NCBI RefSeq assembly: GCF_900114675.1
Contig: NZ_FOZM01000001.1
Span: 62,001-126,000, forward strand
Length of the DNA: 64,000 nucleotides
DNA from: Yoonia litorea
GTDB lineage: Bacteria; Pseudomonadota; Alphaproteobacteria; Rhodobacterales; Rhodobacteraceae
Direction of reading: 5' to 3'
Position 1 is the first letter of the stretch. Each line of letters starts with the position of its first letter. Made by a program: the position numbers and the translations under genes. Below the pieces are notes generated by a model, which had not been told where the DNA came from, did no database searches, and was given only the letters and a program-made list of their open reading frames with translations. Shown in pieces: positions 8,170 through 18,067 of the stretch.

Positions 8170-8997
8170 ATGAAGACCATATCCGAAAACCGCTGTTTTG
8201 GGGGCACGCAGGGGGTCTATTCCCATACCTCTGACGTCTGCAGTTGCGACATGACCTTTGGTCTATTTCTGCCTGCGGAGGCCAAGGACGGGCCGGTGCC
8301 GGTCCTATGGTATCTCTCCGGTCTGACCTGCACGCATGAGAACGCCATGACCAAGGCGGGCGCACAGGCCTGGGCGGCCGAGCAGGGGATTGCGTTGATC
8401 TTTCCTGACACCTCGCCACGTGGCGAAGGCGTCCCGGATGATGAGGCCTATGATCTGGGGCAGGGCGCGGGGTTTTACATTGATGCGACACAAGAGCCTT
8501 GGTCGCAGCATTTCAACATGTGGTCCTATGTGGCAGAGGAACTGCCTGCGCTGGTGGCCGAGAATTTCCCCCTCGACATGGACCGGCAGGCGATAACGGG
8601 CCATTCAATGGGTGGCCACGGGGCGCTGACCATGGCGATGGCGCTCAAGGGACGGTTCCGCTCGGTTTCAGCCTTTGCCCCGATTTGTCACCCGACCGCC
8701 AGCGACTGGGGCCGCAAGCAGTTCGGGGCCTATTGGGGCGATGAGAAGAACTGGAGGCCACATGATGCGACTTTGCTGATGCAGGGTGGCGAGTTTGATG
8801 GCCCGATCCTGATTGATACCGGCACAGATGATCAATTCGGCGATTTGTTGGGCACCGAGCACCTTGCGCAGGCAATGGCCGCGCAGCGGCAGGAAGGGCA
8901 GATCAGGCTGCAGAAGGGCTACGACCACTCTTACTTCTTTGTGTCCACCTTCATGGAGGATCACATCGCCTTTCATGCCGAGGCGCTCTACGGATGA
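8170..8997 (+). CDS. fghA: S-formylglutathione hydrolase
   Basis: Hydrolyses S-formylglutathione to formate and glutathione, the second step of glutathione-dependent formaldehyde oxidation. The 275-residue alpha/beta hydrolase (esterase D family) has the nucleophile Ser146 in GHSMGGHG, an oxyanion loop around [11 protein letters not shown], and a C-terminal His in GYDHSYFF. Its partner, the class III alcohol dehydrogenase, is about 10 kb away at 18450 instead of adjacent. It is the first gene of a tight run: the next gene overlaps its stop codon by 4 bases. Confidence 0.95.
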   Translation: MKTISENRCFGGTQGVYSHTSDVCSCDMTFGLFLPAEAKDGPVPVLWYLSGLTCTHENAMTKAGAQAWAAEQGIALIFPDTSPRGEGVPDDEAYDLGQGAGFYIDATQEPWSQHFNMWSYVAEELPALVAENFPLDMDRQAITGHSMGGHGALTMAMALKGRFRSVSAFAPICHPTASDWGRKQFGAYWGDEKNWRPHDATLLMQGGEFDGPILIDTGTDDQFGDLLGTEHLAQAMAAQRQEGQIRLQKGYDHSYFFVSTFMEDHIAFHAEALYG

Positions 8998-9440
8998 TCT
9001 ACGTCGATGCCGATGCCTGTCCGGTGAAAGCCGAGGTCGAGCGTGTCGGCACGCGCCATAAGCTGAAGATGTTTATTGTCAGCAACGGCGGGCTGCGGCC
9101 CTCGCAGAATCCCTTTGTTGAAACGGTCGTGGTGCCGGATGGCCCTGACGTGGCCGATATGTGGATCGCGGATCGCGCGACCAAGGGTGATGTGGTGGTG
9201 ACGGGGGATATTCCGCTGGCTGCGAAATGCATTGAGGCCGGCGCGCTGGTGATCAAGCACAATGGCGAGGCGCTGACGCAAGCCAATATTGGCAATGTGC
9301 TGGCGACGCGTGATTTGATGGCGGATATGCGCGCTGCTGACCCGTTCCGGCAGGGTGGCGGCAAGCCCTTTTCCAAGGCGGACCGCGCGCGTTTTCTGGA
9401 TGCGCTGGAACGCGCCGTGCGGCAGGCGGCCAGACCATGA
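8994..9440 (+). CDS. YaiI/YqxD family protein (UPF0178, DUF188)
   Basis: A 148-residue protein beginning [12 protein letters not shown], the hallmark N-terminus of the DUF188 family, with a later DIPLA motif and conserved Asp residues that give it a PIN-like, possibly nuclease, fold. The function is not established. It overlaps the stop of fghA and the start of the DMT transporter by ATGA. Confidence 0.88.
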   Translation: MIYVDADACPVKAEVERVGTRHKLKMFIVSNGGLRPSQNPFVETVVVPDGPDVADMWIADRATKGDVVVTGDIPLAAKCIEAGALVIKHNGEALTQANIGNVLATRDLMADMRAADPFRQGGGKPFSKADRARFLDALERAVRQAARP

Positions 9441-10390
9441 AGCAGATATCGCCCGCCGCATTGGGGGCGCTTTGTGCCACCATCGCGGTGGTGTTCTTTT
9501 CCATCAACGATGTGGCGATCAAATTCCTGAGCGGCGGTTACGCGCTGCATCAGGTGGTGCTGATCCGCTCTGTCATCGGGGTCATCATCATCGTCTGCGT
9601 GATCGCACCCTTTACAGCAGGTTGGGGGATCGCGCGGACGCAGAAATTGCCTCTGCATATGCTGCGGGGATTATGCGTTGTCTTCGCCAACATGACCTTT
9701 TTCCTTGGCCTTGCGGCGATGACCTTGGCCGATGCTGTGGCGATCTTTTTTATCAGCCCGATTGTGATCACCCTCGCCTCAGTGCTGTTTCTTGGCGAAA
9801 CCGTCGGCCCGCGCCGTTGGGCGGCTATTCTGGTGGGTTTCCTTGGGGTGCTGGTAATGATGCGCCCTGGTACGCAGGCGTTCCAGCTTGCCTCGATCCT
9901 GCCGCTGGCGGCGGCGTTCTTTTATGCTGGCATCCACGTTCTGACACGCAAGATGGGCGGGACCGAGAATGCAGCGACAATGGCTTTCTACATTCAGGTG
10001 ATGTTCATCATCGTGTCGCTGATGTTCTTTGTTGCCGTCGGTGACGGGCGTTTCGGCAATCAGCCCGACCCTTCGCTTGATTTTTTGCTGAGAGCGTGGG
10101 TCTGGCCGGAGGTCGCGGACTTCCCTGTCTTCCTGATCGTGGGGATCGGGATTGCCGTGGCAGGCTGGCTGATCTCTCAGGCGTACCGCGTGACCGAGGC
10201 CTCGCATGTGGCCCCCTTCGAGTACCTCGCCCTGCCCATGTCGGTGGCATGGGGCATCTTCATCTTCGACGAGTTCCCCGATGGCTGGGATTATCTCGGC
10301 ATGGCGTTGATCCTTGGCGCGGGTCTGTTCATGATCTGGCGCGACGCGCAGGCCAAACGGGCTCTCTTGCGGCGTCCGCTGCGCAGATAG
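9437..10390 (+). CDS. DMT-family transporter (two EamA domains)
   Basis: A 317-residue protein with about ten transmembrane helices arranged as two EamA repeats, typical of drug/metabolite exporters of the inner membrane. The first repeat ends near GETVGPRRW and the second near the C-terminal basic tail. The transported compound is not predictable. Start and stop lie inside the packed run fghA-DUF188-DMT-HAD-OCD. Confidence 0.88.
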   Translation: MKQISPAALGALCATIAVVFFSINDVAIKFLSGGYALHQVVLIRSVIGVIIIVCVIAPFTAGWGIARTQKLPLHMLRGLCVVFANMTFFLGLAAMTLADAVAIFFISPIVITLASVLFLGETVGPRRWAAILVGFLGVLVMMRPGTQAFQLASILPLAAAFFYAGIHVLTRKMGGTENAATMAFYIQVMFIIVSLMFFVAVGDGRFGNQPDPSLDFLLRAWVWPEVADFPVFLIVGIGIAVAGWLISQAYRVTEASHVAPFEYLALPMSVAWGIFIFDEFPDGWDYLGMALILGAGLFMIWRDAQAKRALLRRPLRR

Positions 10391-10399
10391 GGGGTGACT

Positions 10400-11023
10400 A
10401 TGCCAAACGTCCAAGCCGTCGTGTTCGATATCGGCAACGTGCTGATCGAATGGCAGCCGGAGCGGTTCTTTGACTCTGTGATCGGCGAGGACCGCCGCCG
10501 CGAGATGTTTGCCACGATCGACCTGCACGGCATGAATGACGAAGTGGATCGAGGAGGGACCTTTCACGAGGTGATCGCCGCCACCGCCGACCGCTATCCC
10601 GAATGGCGCGACGAAGTGATGATTTGGCACGACCGCTGGATCGAGATGGCGGCCCCAGAAATCCCCCATTCGGTCCGCCTGCTGCGGGCTCTGCGTGCCA
10701 AGGGCGTGCCCGTCTTTGCCCTGACCAATTTCGGCATCCAGACCTTTGCTATCGCCGAACCGGTCTATCCATTCCTCAGTGAGTTCGACCGGCGCTATAT
10801 TTCGGGCCACATGGGGGTGATCAAACCCGAAACCCGTATCTACCAGATGGTCGAATCTGATTGCGGGGTGCCGCCCGAAGGGTTGCTCTTTGCCGATGAC
10901 CGCATCGACAACCTGCGCGCAGCCGAGGCGCGGGGCTGGCAGACGCATTTGTTCGAAGGTCCACAGGGGTGGGCGGACCGGTTGGTGGCCGAGGGGCTGT
11001 TGAGAGAAGGAGAGGCGCAATGA
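10400..11023 (+). CDS. HAD-family hydrolase
   Basis: A 207-residue haloacid-dehalogenase-like phosphatase. Motif I is VVFDIGNVLIEW (the second acidic residue of the usual DxD is replaced by Gly-Asn, as in the YihX group). Motif II is LTNFG, motif III is the Lys in GVIKPE, and motif IV is FADDRIDN. It most resembles YihX/epoxide-hydrolase-like HADs. A GTG at 10394 is also in frame, but the ATG at 10400 is better spaced from gggggtg. The next gene overlaps its stop by 4 bases. Confidence 0.85.
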   Translation: MPNVQAVVFDIGNVLIEWQPERFFDSVIGEDRRREMFATIDLHGMNDEVDRGGTFHEVIAATADRYPEWRDEVMIWHDRWIEMAAPEIPHSVRLLRALRAKGVPVFALTNFGIQTFAIAEPVYPFLSEFDRRYISGHMGVIKPETRIYQMVESDCGVPPEGLLFADDRIDNLRAAEARGWQTHLFEGPQGWADRLVAEGLLREGEAQ

Positions 11024-11934
11024 CCGTGATGATCCCGTTTGAGGAAGGGCAGAAACATCTCGACTGGATCGCCCTGACCGATGCGCTGGCGGCTGGCCAT
11101 GACGGACCAAAGGCAGATGTTGCGGATGTGTTTCTCTATGAGGGCGAGAATACGCTGCTCAACCGCTCGGCATGGATTGCGGGGCTGGGGCTGGCGGTGA
11201 AATGCGCCACGATCTTTCCCGGCAATAAGGCGCTCGGCATGCCTGCGATCGGGGGCGCGGTGAACCTCTTTTCTGGCAAGGACGGTGTGCTTGAGGCGAT
11301 CCTTGATTTCCATCTGGTGACCAAGTGGAAGACCGCCGGTGACAGCCTACTGGCCGCGCGCCGACTGGCGCGGCCTGACAGCCGCAACATCCTGATCGTT
11401 GGTGCAGGCACCGTGGGTCATTCCCTGCGTGAGGCTTATGGCGCGGCCTTTCCCGATGCGCGGTTCACGGTCTGGAACCGGTCGGCGGCGGGCGCTGAGG
11501 CGTTCAAGGCGGCGCACCCCGATGTGGCGATTGCGGATGATCTGGAGGCGGCGGTCAAGGCGGCGGATATCGTGACTTCGGCCACGATGACGACAGAGCC
11601 GATCCTGAAGGGTGAATGGTTCCAGCCCGGCCAACATATCGACCTGATTGGTGCCTACCGTCCGGACATGCGTGAAGTCGATGACACGGCCCTGCAGCGC
11701 GCCAGTGTTTTTGTCGACAGCCGCGATACCACGGTTGATCATATTGGCGAGTTGAAGATCCCGATTGCTTCGGGCGCTTTTGCCGCCGCTGAAGTGATTG
11801 CTGATTTTTACGCGCTTTCGCGTTTCCAGCGTCATAGAACTGACGAAATTACACTGTTCAAGAACGGCGGCGGCGCGCACCTCGATTTGATGACGAGCCG
11901 CTACATCCTGGATGCTTTCCGCCGGAACGGATAG
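11020..11934 (+). CDS. Ornithine cyclodeaminase/mu-crystallin family protein
   Basis: A 304-residue NAD(P)-binding protein. The N-terminal part carries the KCATIFPGN substrate loop typical of the family, and the Rossmann motif is GAGTVGHSLREAYG. Family members are ornithine cyclodeaminases, alanine dehydrogenases or imine reductases; the exact activity is not clear. The frame is open further upstream to 10969, but the ATG at 11020 overlaps the HAD stop, follows agaagg-type Shine-Dalgarno bases, and gives a normal family N-terminus. Confidence 0.85.
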   Translation: MTVMIPFEEGQKHLDWIALTDALAAGHDGPKADVADVFLYEGENTLLNRSAWIAGLGLAVKCATIFPGNKALGMPAIGGAVNLFSGKDGVLEAILDFHLVTKWKTAGDSLLAARRLARPDSRNILIVGAGTVGHSLREAYGAAFPDARFTVWNRSAAGAEAFKAAHPDVAIADDLEAAVKAADIVTSATMTTEPILKGEWFQPGQHIDLIGAYRPDMREVDDTALQRASVFVDSRDTTVDHIGELKIPIASGAFAAAEVIADFYALSRFQRHRTDEITLFKNGGGAHLDLMTSRYILDAFRRNG

Positions 11935-11970
11935 GACAATCATCCTTTACGCAAAAGAGGTCGTAGGTTG

Positions 11971-12897
11971 ATGTGGTACTTCCTGTTTCTCGCAGGATTG
12001 ACGATTGCAGTGATTGCAATCTGGCCCTTCTCGATGGAGCGGCGACGGACTGTGATTGGTCCGACGGAGCGCCACGGCGCCGCCGGTGAGTTCGCGCAGC
12101 TTTCTCAGGGTGTCACCCACTATCGATGGATGGGGTCGTCGCGTGGTCCCGTTGCTGTGGTAGTACACGGCTTGGCCACACCGATGGACTCGATGGAATC
12201 TGTCGCGGAAGGGCTAGGGACGCTCGGCTATCGCGTGCTGCTTTACGATCTTTACGGTCGCGGACTATCTGACGCGCCAGGTGGATTGCAGGATCGCGCA
12301 TACTTTCATCGCCAACTTTCGGACCTGCTTGCCTATCACGGGTTGACCGAGGAATTGACCCTTGTCGGCTATTCGATGGGGGGAAGTATCGTGACGGCTT
12401 ATGCGGCAGAGCATCCGTTTCTCGTCAAACGGGTCATCTTGTTTGCAACCACCGGCCTTGTGGTCAATGAGACCTGGTTTGCGCGGTTTTGCCGAAGAAC
12501 GCCAATTCTGGGCGACTGGCTCCACGCCTTACTTGCCCAAAGACGGATCGAGCGAGCGATCCCGGAACGCGGACAGACCAAAGAAATTGACAAAGTTCTG
12601 CGCGCGCAGAGACGAGAGTTGCATCGGCGAGGCTACCTGCCCGGCATCTTATCGAGCAGACGGGGCATGCTGAGCGAGGTGCAACATTACGAACACACCC
12701 AGCTTGGGAAGAAAGGCATTCCGGTCATCGCAATCTGGGCGGAGTCCGACTCGATCATTCCGCTTAGCGCCTTGGGCAAACTTGCGGAATGGAATCGTAA
12801 TGCGCGGCACGAGGTGGTGCCACATGCTGATCACGCCCTGCCTTATTCTCATGGACGCGAATTGATCGAAGCGCTCCGTGATGCATTACGAAACTAG
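11971..12897 (+). CDS. Alpha/beta-fold hydrolase
   Basis: A 308-residue alpha/beta hydrolase with an N-terminal hydrophobic segment (about 2-17) that could anchor it to the membrane. The nucleophile is in GYSMGGS, the likely acid in WAESDS and the His in HADHALP. An agagg lies 10 bases before the ATG at 11971; a TTG immediately before is also in frame. Substrate unknown. It is separated by 36 bp from the upstream run and may have its own promoter. Confidence 0.85.
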   Translation: MWYFLFLAGLTIAVIAIWPFSMERRRTVIGPTERHGAAGEFAQLSQGVTHYRWMGSSRGPVAVVVHGLATPMDSMESVAEGLGTLGYRVLLYDLYGRGLSDAPGGLQDRAYFHRQLSDLLAYHGLTEELTLVGYSMGGSIVTAYAAEHPFLVKRVILFATTGLVVNETWFARFCRRTPILGDWLHALLAQRRIERAIPERGQTKEIDKVLRAQRRELHRRGYLPGILSSRRGMLSEVQHYEHTQLGKKGIPVIAIWAESDSIIPLSALGKLAEWNRNARHEVVPHADHALPYSHGRELIEALRDALRN

Positions 12898-12948
12898 CCA
12901 AACGGCTTCTGTCTTCCCAATGTTGCTGCTGCGCGGTATCCACCGCCC

Positions 12949-14010
12949 ATGACCACCGTCCAACAGGCATATCAAGACGCGATAGATGCGGGCCGACTGC
13001 GGGCAGATGATGCCCAGATCGCTGTCCTGCCTGAACTGGAACGCATTCGCGCGGCCTTGCTCGTGCCTGCCAAACGCGGGCTTTTCCGCAAGGCACCCGA
13101 ACCGGTCAAAGGCCTCTACATGTGGGGCGGGGTCGGGCGCGGAAAATCCATGCTCATGGACCTGATGTATGATCTGGTCGCTGTGCCGAAGCAGCGGCGG
13201 CACTTTCACGCCTTTATGCAGTGGGTTCACGCAGAACTCGATCTTGCGCGCAAAAGCGGCGTCGAGGACGCTTTGGCACCGGTTGCGACCAAGCTGGCCG
13301 GCGAAGTCAGGTTTCTGGCATTCGACGAAATGCAGATCACCGATATTACCGATGCCATGCTTGTCGGACGACTGTTCGAGGCCCTTTTCGCCGCAGGTGT
13401 GACCGTCGTCACGACATCCAACAGGCCGCCTGATGATCTCTATAAGAACGGGTTGAACAGGCAGTTATTCCTACCCTTCATCGCATTGATCAAAGAGCGC
13501 ATGGTTGTGCATGAGTTGATCAGTCCCACCGACTACCGTCAGGACCGCCTGGCTGGCGAGCAGACATACTTTAGTCCGAATGATCAGACTGCCAGAGCTG
13601 CGATAGATGAGATCTGGAACCATCTCAGCAATGGGAAGTCAGAGACCCTCACACTTCATGTCAAAGGCCGAGAGGTCGTTCTGCCACAGTTCCACAATGG
13701 CGTTGCGCGCGTAAAATTCTTCGATCTTTGTGGTCGGCCATTGGGGCCGGCGGATTACCTTGCACTTGCCGCTGCCGTCCGGGTTTTGATCCTTGAGGAT
13801 ATCCCGACACTGTCGCGACACAACTTCAACGAAGCCAAGCGGTTTGTGACGTTGATTGACGCGCTTTACGAAGGCAAGGTGCGTTTGATCTGCTCTGCGG
13901 CTGCAACGCCGGAGATGCTTTATGTCGAAGGAACTGGCACCTTTGAGTTCGAGCGCACGGCAAGCCGCTTGAGAGAAATGCAATCAGCGGACTGGGCCGG
14001 AAAAGACTAG
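12949..14010 (+). CDS. zapE: Cell division protein ZapE (AFG1-like ATPase)
   Basis: A 353-residue P-loop ATPase with Walker A GGVGRGKS (residues 60-67), Walker B FLAFDEMQITD and the AFG1 sensor region TTSNRPPDDLY. In E. coli ZapE modulates the Z-ring during late division; mitochondrial AFG1 aids protein quality control. Length and motif order are as expected. It converges with the carbonic anhydrase gene, whose stop is 12 bp away. Confidence 0.93.
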   Translation: MTTVQQAYQDAIDAGRLRADDAQIAVLPELERIRAALLVPAKRGLFRKAPEPVKGLYMWGGVGRGKSMLMDLMYDLVAVPKQRRHFHAFMQWVHAELDLARKSGVEDALAPVATKLAGEVRFLAFDEMQITDITDAMLVGRLFEALFAAGVTVVTTSNRPPDDLYKNGLNRQLFLPFIALIKERMVVHELISPTDYRQDRLAGEQTYFSPNDQTARAAIDEIWNHLSNGKSETLTLHVKGREVVLPQFHNGVARVKFFDLCGRPLGPADYLALAAAVRVLILEDIPTLSRHNFNEAKRFVTLIDALYEGKVRLICSAAATPEMLYVEGTGTFEFERTASRLREMQSADWAGKD

Positions 14011-14022
14011 CTTATTCGTGGT

Positions 14023-14670
14023 CTAAAGCGGTCTGAAGCTGTCGCTGGCGGGGTCGTAGCCCTCCAGCACACCCTCGCCGATGTCGTTCCAAAGCCCGTG
14101 GATTGACAGTCGATCAGCCTCGATCGCCGATTTCACGAACGGGAACGTCATCAGGTTCTCAAGCGAAATGACAACGGAGCGTTTCTCCAACTGGCGTTTG
14201 CGCTCCTCGTCGGTGCCATCTTCAAGCGCGGCAAAGCCGGGGCGAAGAATATCCATCCAGCGGCCGACGAAGCTTGATGCCTCTTCCAATTCCGGCGCTT
14301 TGCCCGAACACATATTGTAACAGCCTTCGACGCCACCACAGCCGGAATGGCCCAGAACAATCAGATGCGCGACCTTCAAGCCGGTGATGGCATACTCGAC
14401 CGCAGCAGAAGTGCCGTGATGATGCCCGTCGGGATTAAACGGCGGCACAAGGTTTGCGATATTGCGGTGGATAAAGAATTCGCCCTGATCGGCACCGAAA
14501 ATCGAGGTGACATGCACGCGGCTGTCACAACATGAAATCACCATCGAGCGTGGCTGCTGACCGGCCTCTGCCAAACGATGATACCAACCGCTGTTTTCGG
14601 CATAGACGGTCGCTTTCCAGCCCCGATAACGGTTGACCAGATATGAGGGGAGAGGGCGCGCATGCTGCAT
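14023..14670 (-). CDS. Beta-class carbonic anhydrase
   Basis: Interconverts CO2 and bicarbonate with a zinc ion. Ligands are visible: CxDSR in SCCDSRV (C47) and H108/C111 in GHSGCGG. The start at 14670 gives MQHARPLPSYLVNRY, a normal N-terminus (215 residues). An ATG at 14697 is also in frame and would add nine residues, and neither has a strong ribosome site. The gene is divergent from a small hypothetical gene; the 115 bp between them must hold both promoters. Confidence 0.93.
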   Translation of the reverse strand: MQHARPLPSYLVNRYRGWKATVYAENSGWYHRLAEAGQQPRSMVISCCDSRVHVTSIFGADQGEFFIHRNIANLVPPFNPDGHHHGTSAAVEYAITGLKVAHLIVLGHSGCGGVEGCYNMCSGKAPELEEASSFVGRWMDILRPGFAALEDGTDEERKRQLEKRSVVISLENLMTFPFVKSAIEADRLSIHGLWNDIGEGVLEGYDPASDSFRPL

Positions 14671-14784
14671 AGGGTCGTCTTTCGGTCGTTGGCCCATGCT
14701 TAGTTTGCATTTTCAGGAATTTCGAGAGGTTTTTCCCGCTGGCATCAACCTTCTGGGAAGTATGTCGCGCTATTGCTGCGCTCT

Positions 14785-15204
14785 ATGTCGAATGTCGTTT
14801 ATCTCAGCCGTGCCGCTGCTATCACCCAAGACGTGCCGGACGCCAATAAAGCTGTCCCGGCGAGCCGGCATTTTGATTCAGGTCCCATCAGGTCACTTTA
14901 CGATCAGATGCCGGTCTGTGAGGCAGAGAATCAAATCTGCGATTGCCTCGAACAGATTGCTGCGGATCTAGACCTTTTACAGCAGGGGCTATCGTCTGCG
15001 CAGCCAAAGATGATGGAGCAGGCTTCAACCCGGATTGCCTCGCGTGCACGTAAGATCGGCTTATTGGAAGTCGCGCTGAGCGCGGAACATGTCCGCCGAT
15101 GTGTCGCACAAAGAGACGGCGTCGCAACAGAAGCGACGATTGCCCGACTGGAACGCAGTTTCGATTTTGCCGTCAACGCGGTTTGGACTTTTCGCGGCCT
15201 CTGA
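14785..15204 (+). CDS. Hypothetical protein
   Basis: A mostly helical 139-residue protein without signal peptide or membrane segment. It starts MSNVVYLSRAA; an ATG four codons upstream at 14773 is also possible. It contains two Cys in CEAENQICDCL and an Ala/Arg-rich C-terminal helix pair. I recognise no family. It stands alone between divergent carbonic anhydrase and the M17 peptidase gene 109 bp downstream. Confidence 0.6.
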   Translation: MSNVVYLSRAAAITQDVPDANKAVPASRHFDSGPIRSLYDQMPVCEAENQICDCLEQIAADLDLLQQGLSSAQPKMMEQASTRIASRARKIGLLEVALSAEHVRRCVAQRDGVATEATIARLERSFDFAVNAVWTFRGL

Positions 15205-15313
15205 ATTTATTGCCGCTCACGCGAACTTCGCTCTGGCATACGAGCGGGGCTGCACTTGCGGCGGGCGGGGCAGGCGCTAGTGTGGCGATAAATCCCTCAC
15301 CAGCGGAGCTTTT

Positions 15314-16693
15314 ATGCCACTCGCCTTTGCCGATCCAGCCGATAAGGCCATCCCAATCCATGTCATTGCGTCCGAAGAACTAGATAGCGCATTAGCCAGA
15401 CTGTCGGATGACGAGAAAGCGTGGGCCAATGCCCAGAATTTTTCAGCAGGTCTCGGCCAGATCATCCTTTGTCCCGGAAAGAGCGGTGAAATTGCGAAGG
15501 TGCTGGTCGGTTTTGGCACTAAAGGCGCGCGGGCGCGCGGTCGGTTTCACATGGGAGCGGTTGCGACGAAGCTACCGTCAGGAACTTACCGGATCGCAAA
15601 CGGGCTTGAAGGCGATGCGCTTGAAGAAGCAGCACTTGCGTGGCTTTTGGCAGGCTACAAATACACCCGATTTTCCGGCCCGGTTTCCGAAGGGGCTAGA
15701 CTGGTCGCACCCGAAGATGTCGATGCCCAACGGTTAGAGATCATCGCAAATGGCGAAGCCCTGACGCGTGAGCTAATCAACACGCCCGCCTCAGATATGG
15801 GGCCATACGAATTGGAAGAAGCCACCCGCGCGCTGGCCAACGAACACGCAGCCGTTGTAAATTCAATTGTGGGCGATGATCTCATCCCGGCGAATTTTCC
15901 AATGATCCACACGGTTGGCCGTGCTTCTGACAGGGCGCCACGTTTGCTGGATTTGCGGTGGGGTGACAGCGGTCCGAAACTCACGTTGGTCGGCAAAGGC
16001 GTGTGTTTTGATACCGGCGGCCTGAATATCAAGCCCGGCGGGTCAATGGGCCTGATGAAAAAGGATATGGGCGGAGCTGCGACGGTCTTGGGCTTGGCGC
16101 ATATGATTATGGCGCTCAAACTGCCTCTCCAGCTACGCGTCCTGATTCCGGCTGTCGAAAATAGCATCAATGGCAACGCATTTCGTCCACAAGACATTCT
16201 TACCTCGCGCAAAGGATTGACTGTCGAAATCAACAACACTGATGCCGAGGGCCGTCTTGTTCTTGCTGATGCACTGACGCTTTCAGACGAGGACGAGCCT
16301 GATCTGGTGGTTTCGATGGCGACCCTGACCGGTGCGGCCCGCGTCGCGGTTGGGCCCGACCTCGCACCTTTCTACACCGATGACGATGCAACCGCTGCGG
16401 CGCTCAGCGCCGCCGCCGCCAAAGTCGCCGATCCGGTGTGGCGGATGCCGTTCCATGCGCCCTATGAGGATATGATCGAGCCCGGAATAGCCGATCTGGA
16501 CAACGCGCCATCAGGTGGAATGGCAGGAAGCATCACGGCGGCCTTGTTCTTGCGCCGCTTTGTGGAAAGCCCTTACGTGCATTTCGACATTTATGGCTGG
16601 CAGCCTTCAGCAAAGCCGTCGCGCCCAAAAGGCGGTGTCGGTATGGGTGCGCGCGCACTGCTTGAGGCGCTACCTGCCTTACTCAAGCTCTGA
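15314..16693 (+). CDS. Leucyl aminopeptidase family protein (M17)
   Basis: A 459-residue cytosolic metallo-aminopeptidase. The catalytic domain shows VGKGVCFDTGG with the metal-binding Lys/Asp, and the signature NTDAEGRLVLADAL with the Arg and Asp/Glu ligands. It is shorter at the N-terminus than E. coli PepA and closer to the PepB-like group. It removes N-terminal residues from peptides, probably in protein turnover. The next gene starts on the last base of its stop codon (TGATG), so the two are translationally coupled. Confidence 0.92.
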   Translation: MPLAFADPADKAIPIHVIASEELDSALARLSDDEKAWANAQNFSAGLGQIILCPGKSGEIAKVLVGFGTKGARARGRFHMGAVATKLPSGTYRIANGLEGDALEEAALAWLLAGYKYTRFSGPVSEGARLVAPEDVDAQRLEIIANGEALTRELINTPASDMGPYELEEATRALANEHAAVVNSIVGDDLIPANFPMIHTVGRASDRAPRLLDLRWGDSGPKLTLVGKGVCFDTGGLNIKPGGSMGLMKKDMGGAATVLGLAHMIMALKLPLQLRVLIPAVENSINGNAFRPQDILTSRKGLTVEINNTDAEGRLVLADALTLSDEDEPDLVVSMATLTGAARVAVGPDLAPFYTDDDATAAALSAAAAKVADPVWRMPFHAPYEDMIEPGIADLDNAPSGGMAGSITAALFLRRFVESPYVHFDIYGWQPSAKPSRPKGGVGMGARALLEALPALLKL

Positions 16694-17505
16694 TGGACCG
16701 CCGTTTGACACCAGCAAACGGGCGCGTTGCTGCGCTGCACCTTGCGGGGGCGGTTGAGGCCGAAAGATACGTGGCCGGGGTGCCGATGTCGGTTGGCGAT
16801 CCGGTTGTTGATCTTTGTGCAGAACCTGACGGACCGAGGGACAGGCAGCTTCTTCTTGGCACTCGCGTCACAGTTTTTGAAGAACGCCAAGGGTGGTCGT
16901 TTGTGCAGGCTGAGGACGACTATGTCGGCTATGTCGCAGCCTCTCACCTGATCCCGGAAGCCACGCCAACCCATTTCGTCGCGACCCTTGCGACACACGC
17001 CTACGAGGCCGAGGAGTTCAAGTCGCGCGATGTTCTGCACCTACCCTTTGGTGCGCGTGTCACTGTGGTTAACGAACGACGGCGCTTCTTTGAGACCACC
17101 GTTGGTTTCGTTTCCAAAAGCCATCTTCGTCCGCTTGATCGGCCGATGAACGATCCTGTGACTGTGGCACAGATCCATTTTGGTGTGCCTTACCTCTGGG
17201 GTGGGAACTCCAGCCGCGGGATTGACTGCTCCGGTCTGGTATCCACTTCGTTCAGGGCATGTGGTTTGCCGTGTCCCGCTGACAGCGACATGCAGCGCGA
17301 TGGATTGGGTGCTGAGGCACAAACGCCATACGAACGTGGCGATCTGGTGTTCTGGAAAGGTCATGTCGGGCTAATGGTCGACGACGCGACGCTGATCCAC
17401 GCCAACGCCCATCACATGGCAACCGTCTATGAACCTATTGAAAGGGCGGTTTTGCGGATTGCTGCACAGGGTGACGGGGATGTCATCGCGCACAAACGAC
17501 TTTAG
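16693..17505 (+). CDS. NlpC/P60 family cell-wall hydrolase (C40 peptidase)
   Basis: A 270-residue protein with bacterial SH3-like domains in the N-terminal half (about 25-145) and a C-terminal NlpC/P60 domain. The catalytic Cys is in GIDCSGLV and the His in GHVGLMV, with a third polar residue near HANAHH. The family cleaves D-glutamyl-meso-DAP links in peptidoglycan fragments. There is no signal peptide, so it may act on recycled muropeptides, consistent with its coupling to the aminopeptidase gene. Confidence 0.88.
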   Translation: MDRRLTPANGRVAALHLAGAVEAERYVAGVPMSVGDPVVDLCAEPDGPRDRQLLLGTRVTVFEERQGWSFVQAEDDYVGYVAASHLIPEATPTHFVATLATHAYEAEEFKSRDVLHLPFGARVTVVNERRRFFETTVGFVSKSHLRPLDRPMNDPVTVAQIHFGVPYLWGGNSSRGIDCSGLVSTSFRACGLPCPADSDMQRDGLGAEAQTPYERGDLVFWKGHVGLMVDDATLIHANAHHMATVYEPIERAVLRIAAQGDGDVIAHKRL

Positions 17506-17515
17506 CAGTCGGGGG

Positions 17516-17851
17516 TCAGTCAACAGCGCGAATGAGTTTGCGTTCAAGCATGCGCAGGACCTGTCGCAGATCATTGCCGCGTTTCAGGATCTGGCCGTCC
17601 ATCCCGATCACCGCATATTGGCCCTGTCGGAGGCGCAGCTTTGGACGTTTCTCTATCCTGTAGAGCGGGTTTTCAGCTGTTCGCCGGAACACCGAAAAGA
17701 CGGCAACGTCCCGAAGATGCGACAATCCGTAGTCGCGCCACTCACCTGCGGCGACCATCCGACCATATAAACCCAGAATCAGATTAAGCTCTTTGCGGTC
17801 AAAGGCCGTCTGTGGTGGGGCCTGAAACTGCGACGGAAATTGTGCTGTCAT
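17516..17851 (-). CDS. DUF2794 domain-containing protein
   Basis: A 111-residue soluble protein with the typical DUF2794 core (FDRKELNLILGLYGRMVAAG and a later IEKRPKLRLRQGQY). The domain is confined largely to alphaproteobacteria and has no known function. It converges with the NlpC/P60 gene (10 bp between the stop codons). Its upstream region is a 216-bp gap to the I78 inhibitor gene. Confidence 0.85.
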   Translation of the reverse strand: MTAQFPSQFQAPPQTAFDRKELNLILGLYGRMVAAGEWRDYGLSHLRDVAVFSVFRRTAENPLYRIEKRPKLRLRQGQYAVIGMDGQILKRGNDLRQVLRMLERKLIRAVD

Positions 17852-18067
17852 GCATCAAATTTGACGCCTGCCAGTTGAAAATCAAGCCAATTCGTCTGCC
17901 TGCCATGCTTCCGCCGCAAAAACACCATGGCCGTGCCGCGCGCCAAGCCAACTGGGAACACATGTCAAAGCGATGCTCAACAGCATAGCGAAAAGCTAAA
18001 CCCCCGGTGCTGCGGTCAGTAGCCCCCACCCAGTTCGTGGCATCGGGGACCTTCCAAACCAGACCGA

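Noticed and set aside
9779-11110. A 443-codon minus-strand open frame across the DMT and HAD genes
   Set aside because: The plus-strand genes have clear motifs and tight operon spacing. The antisense frame has none and is compositionally odd (His/Arg-rich).
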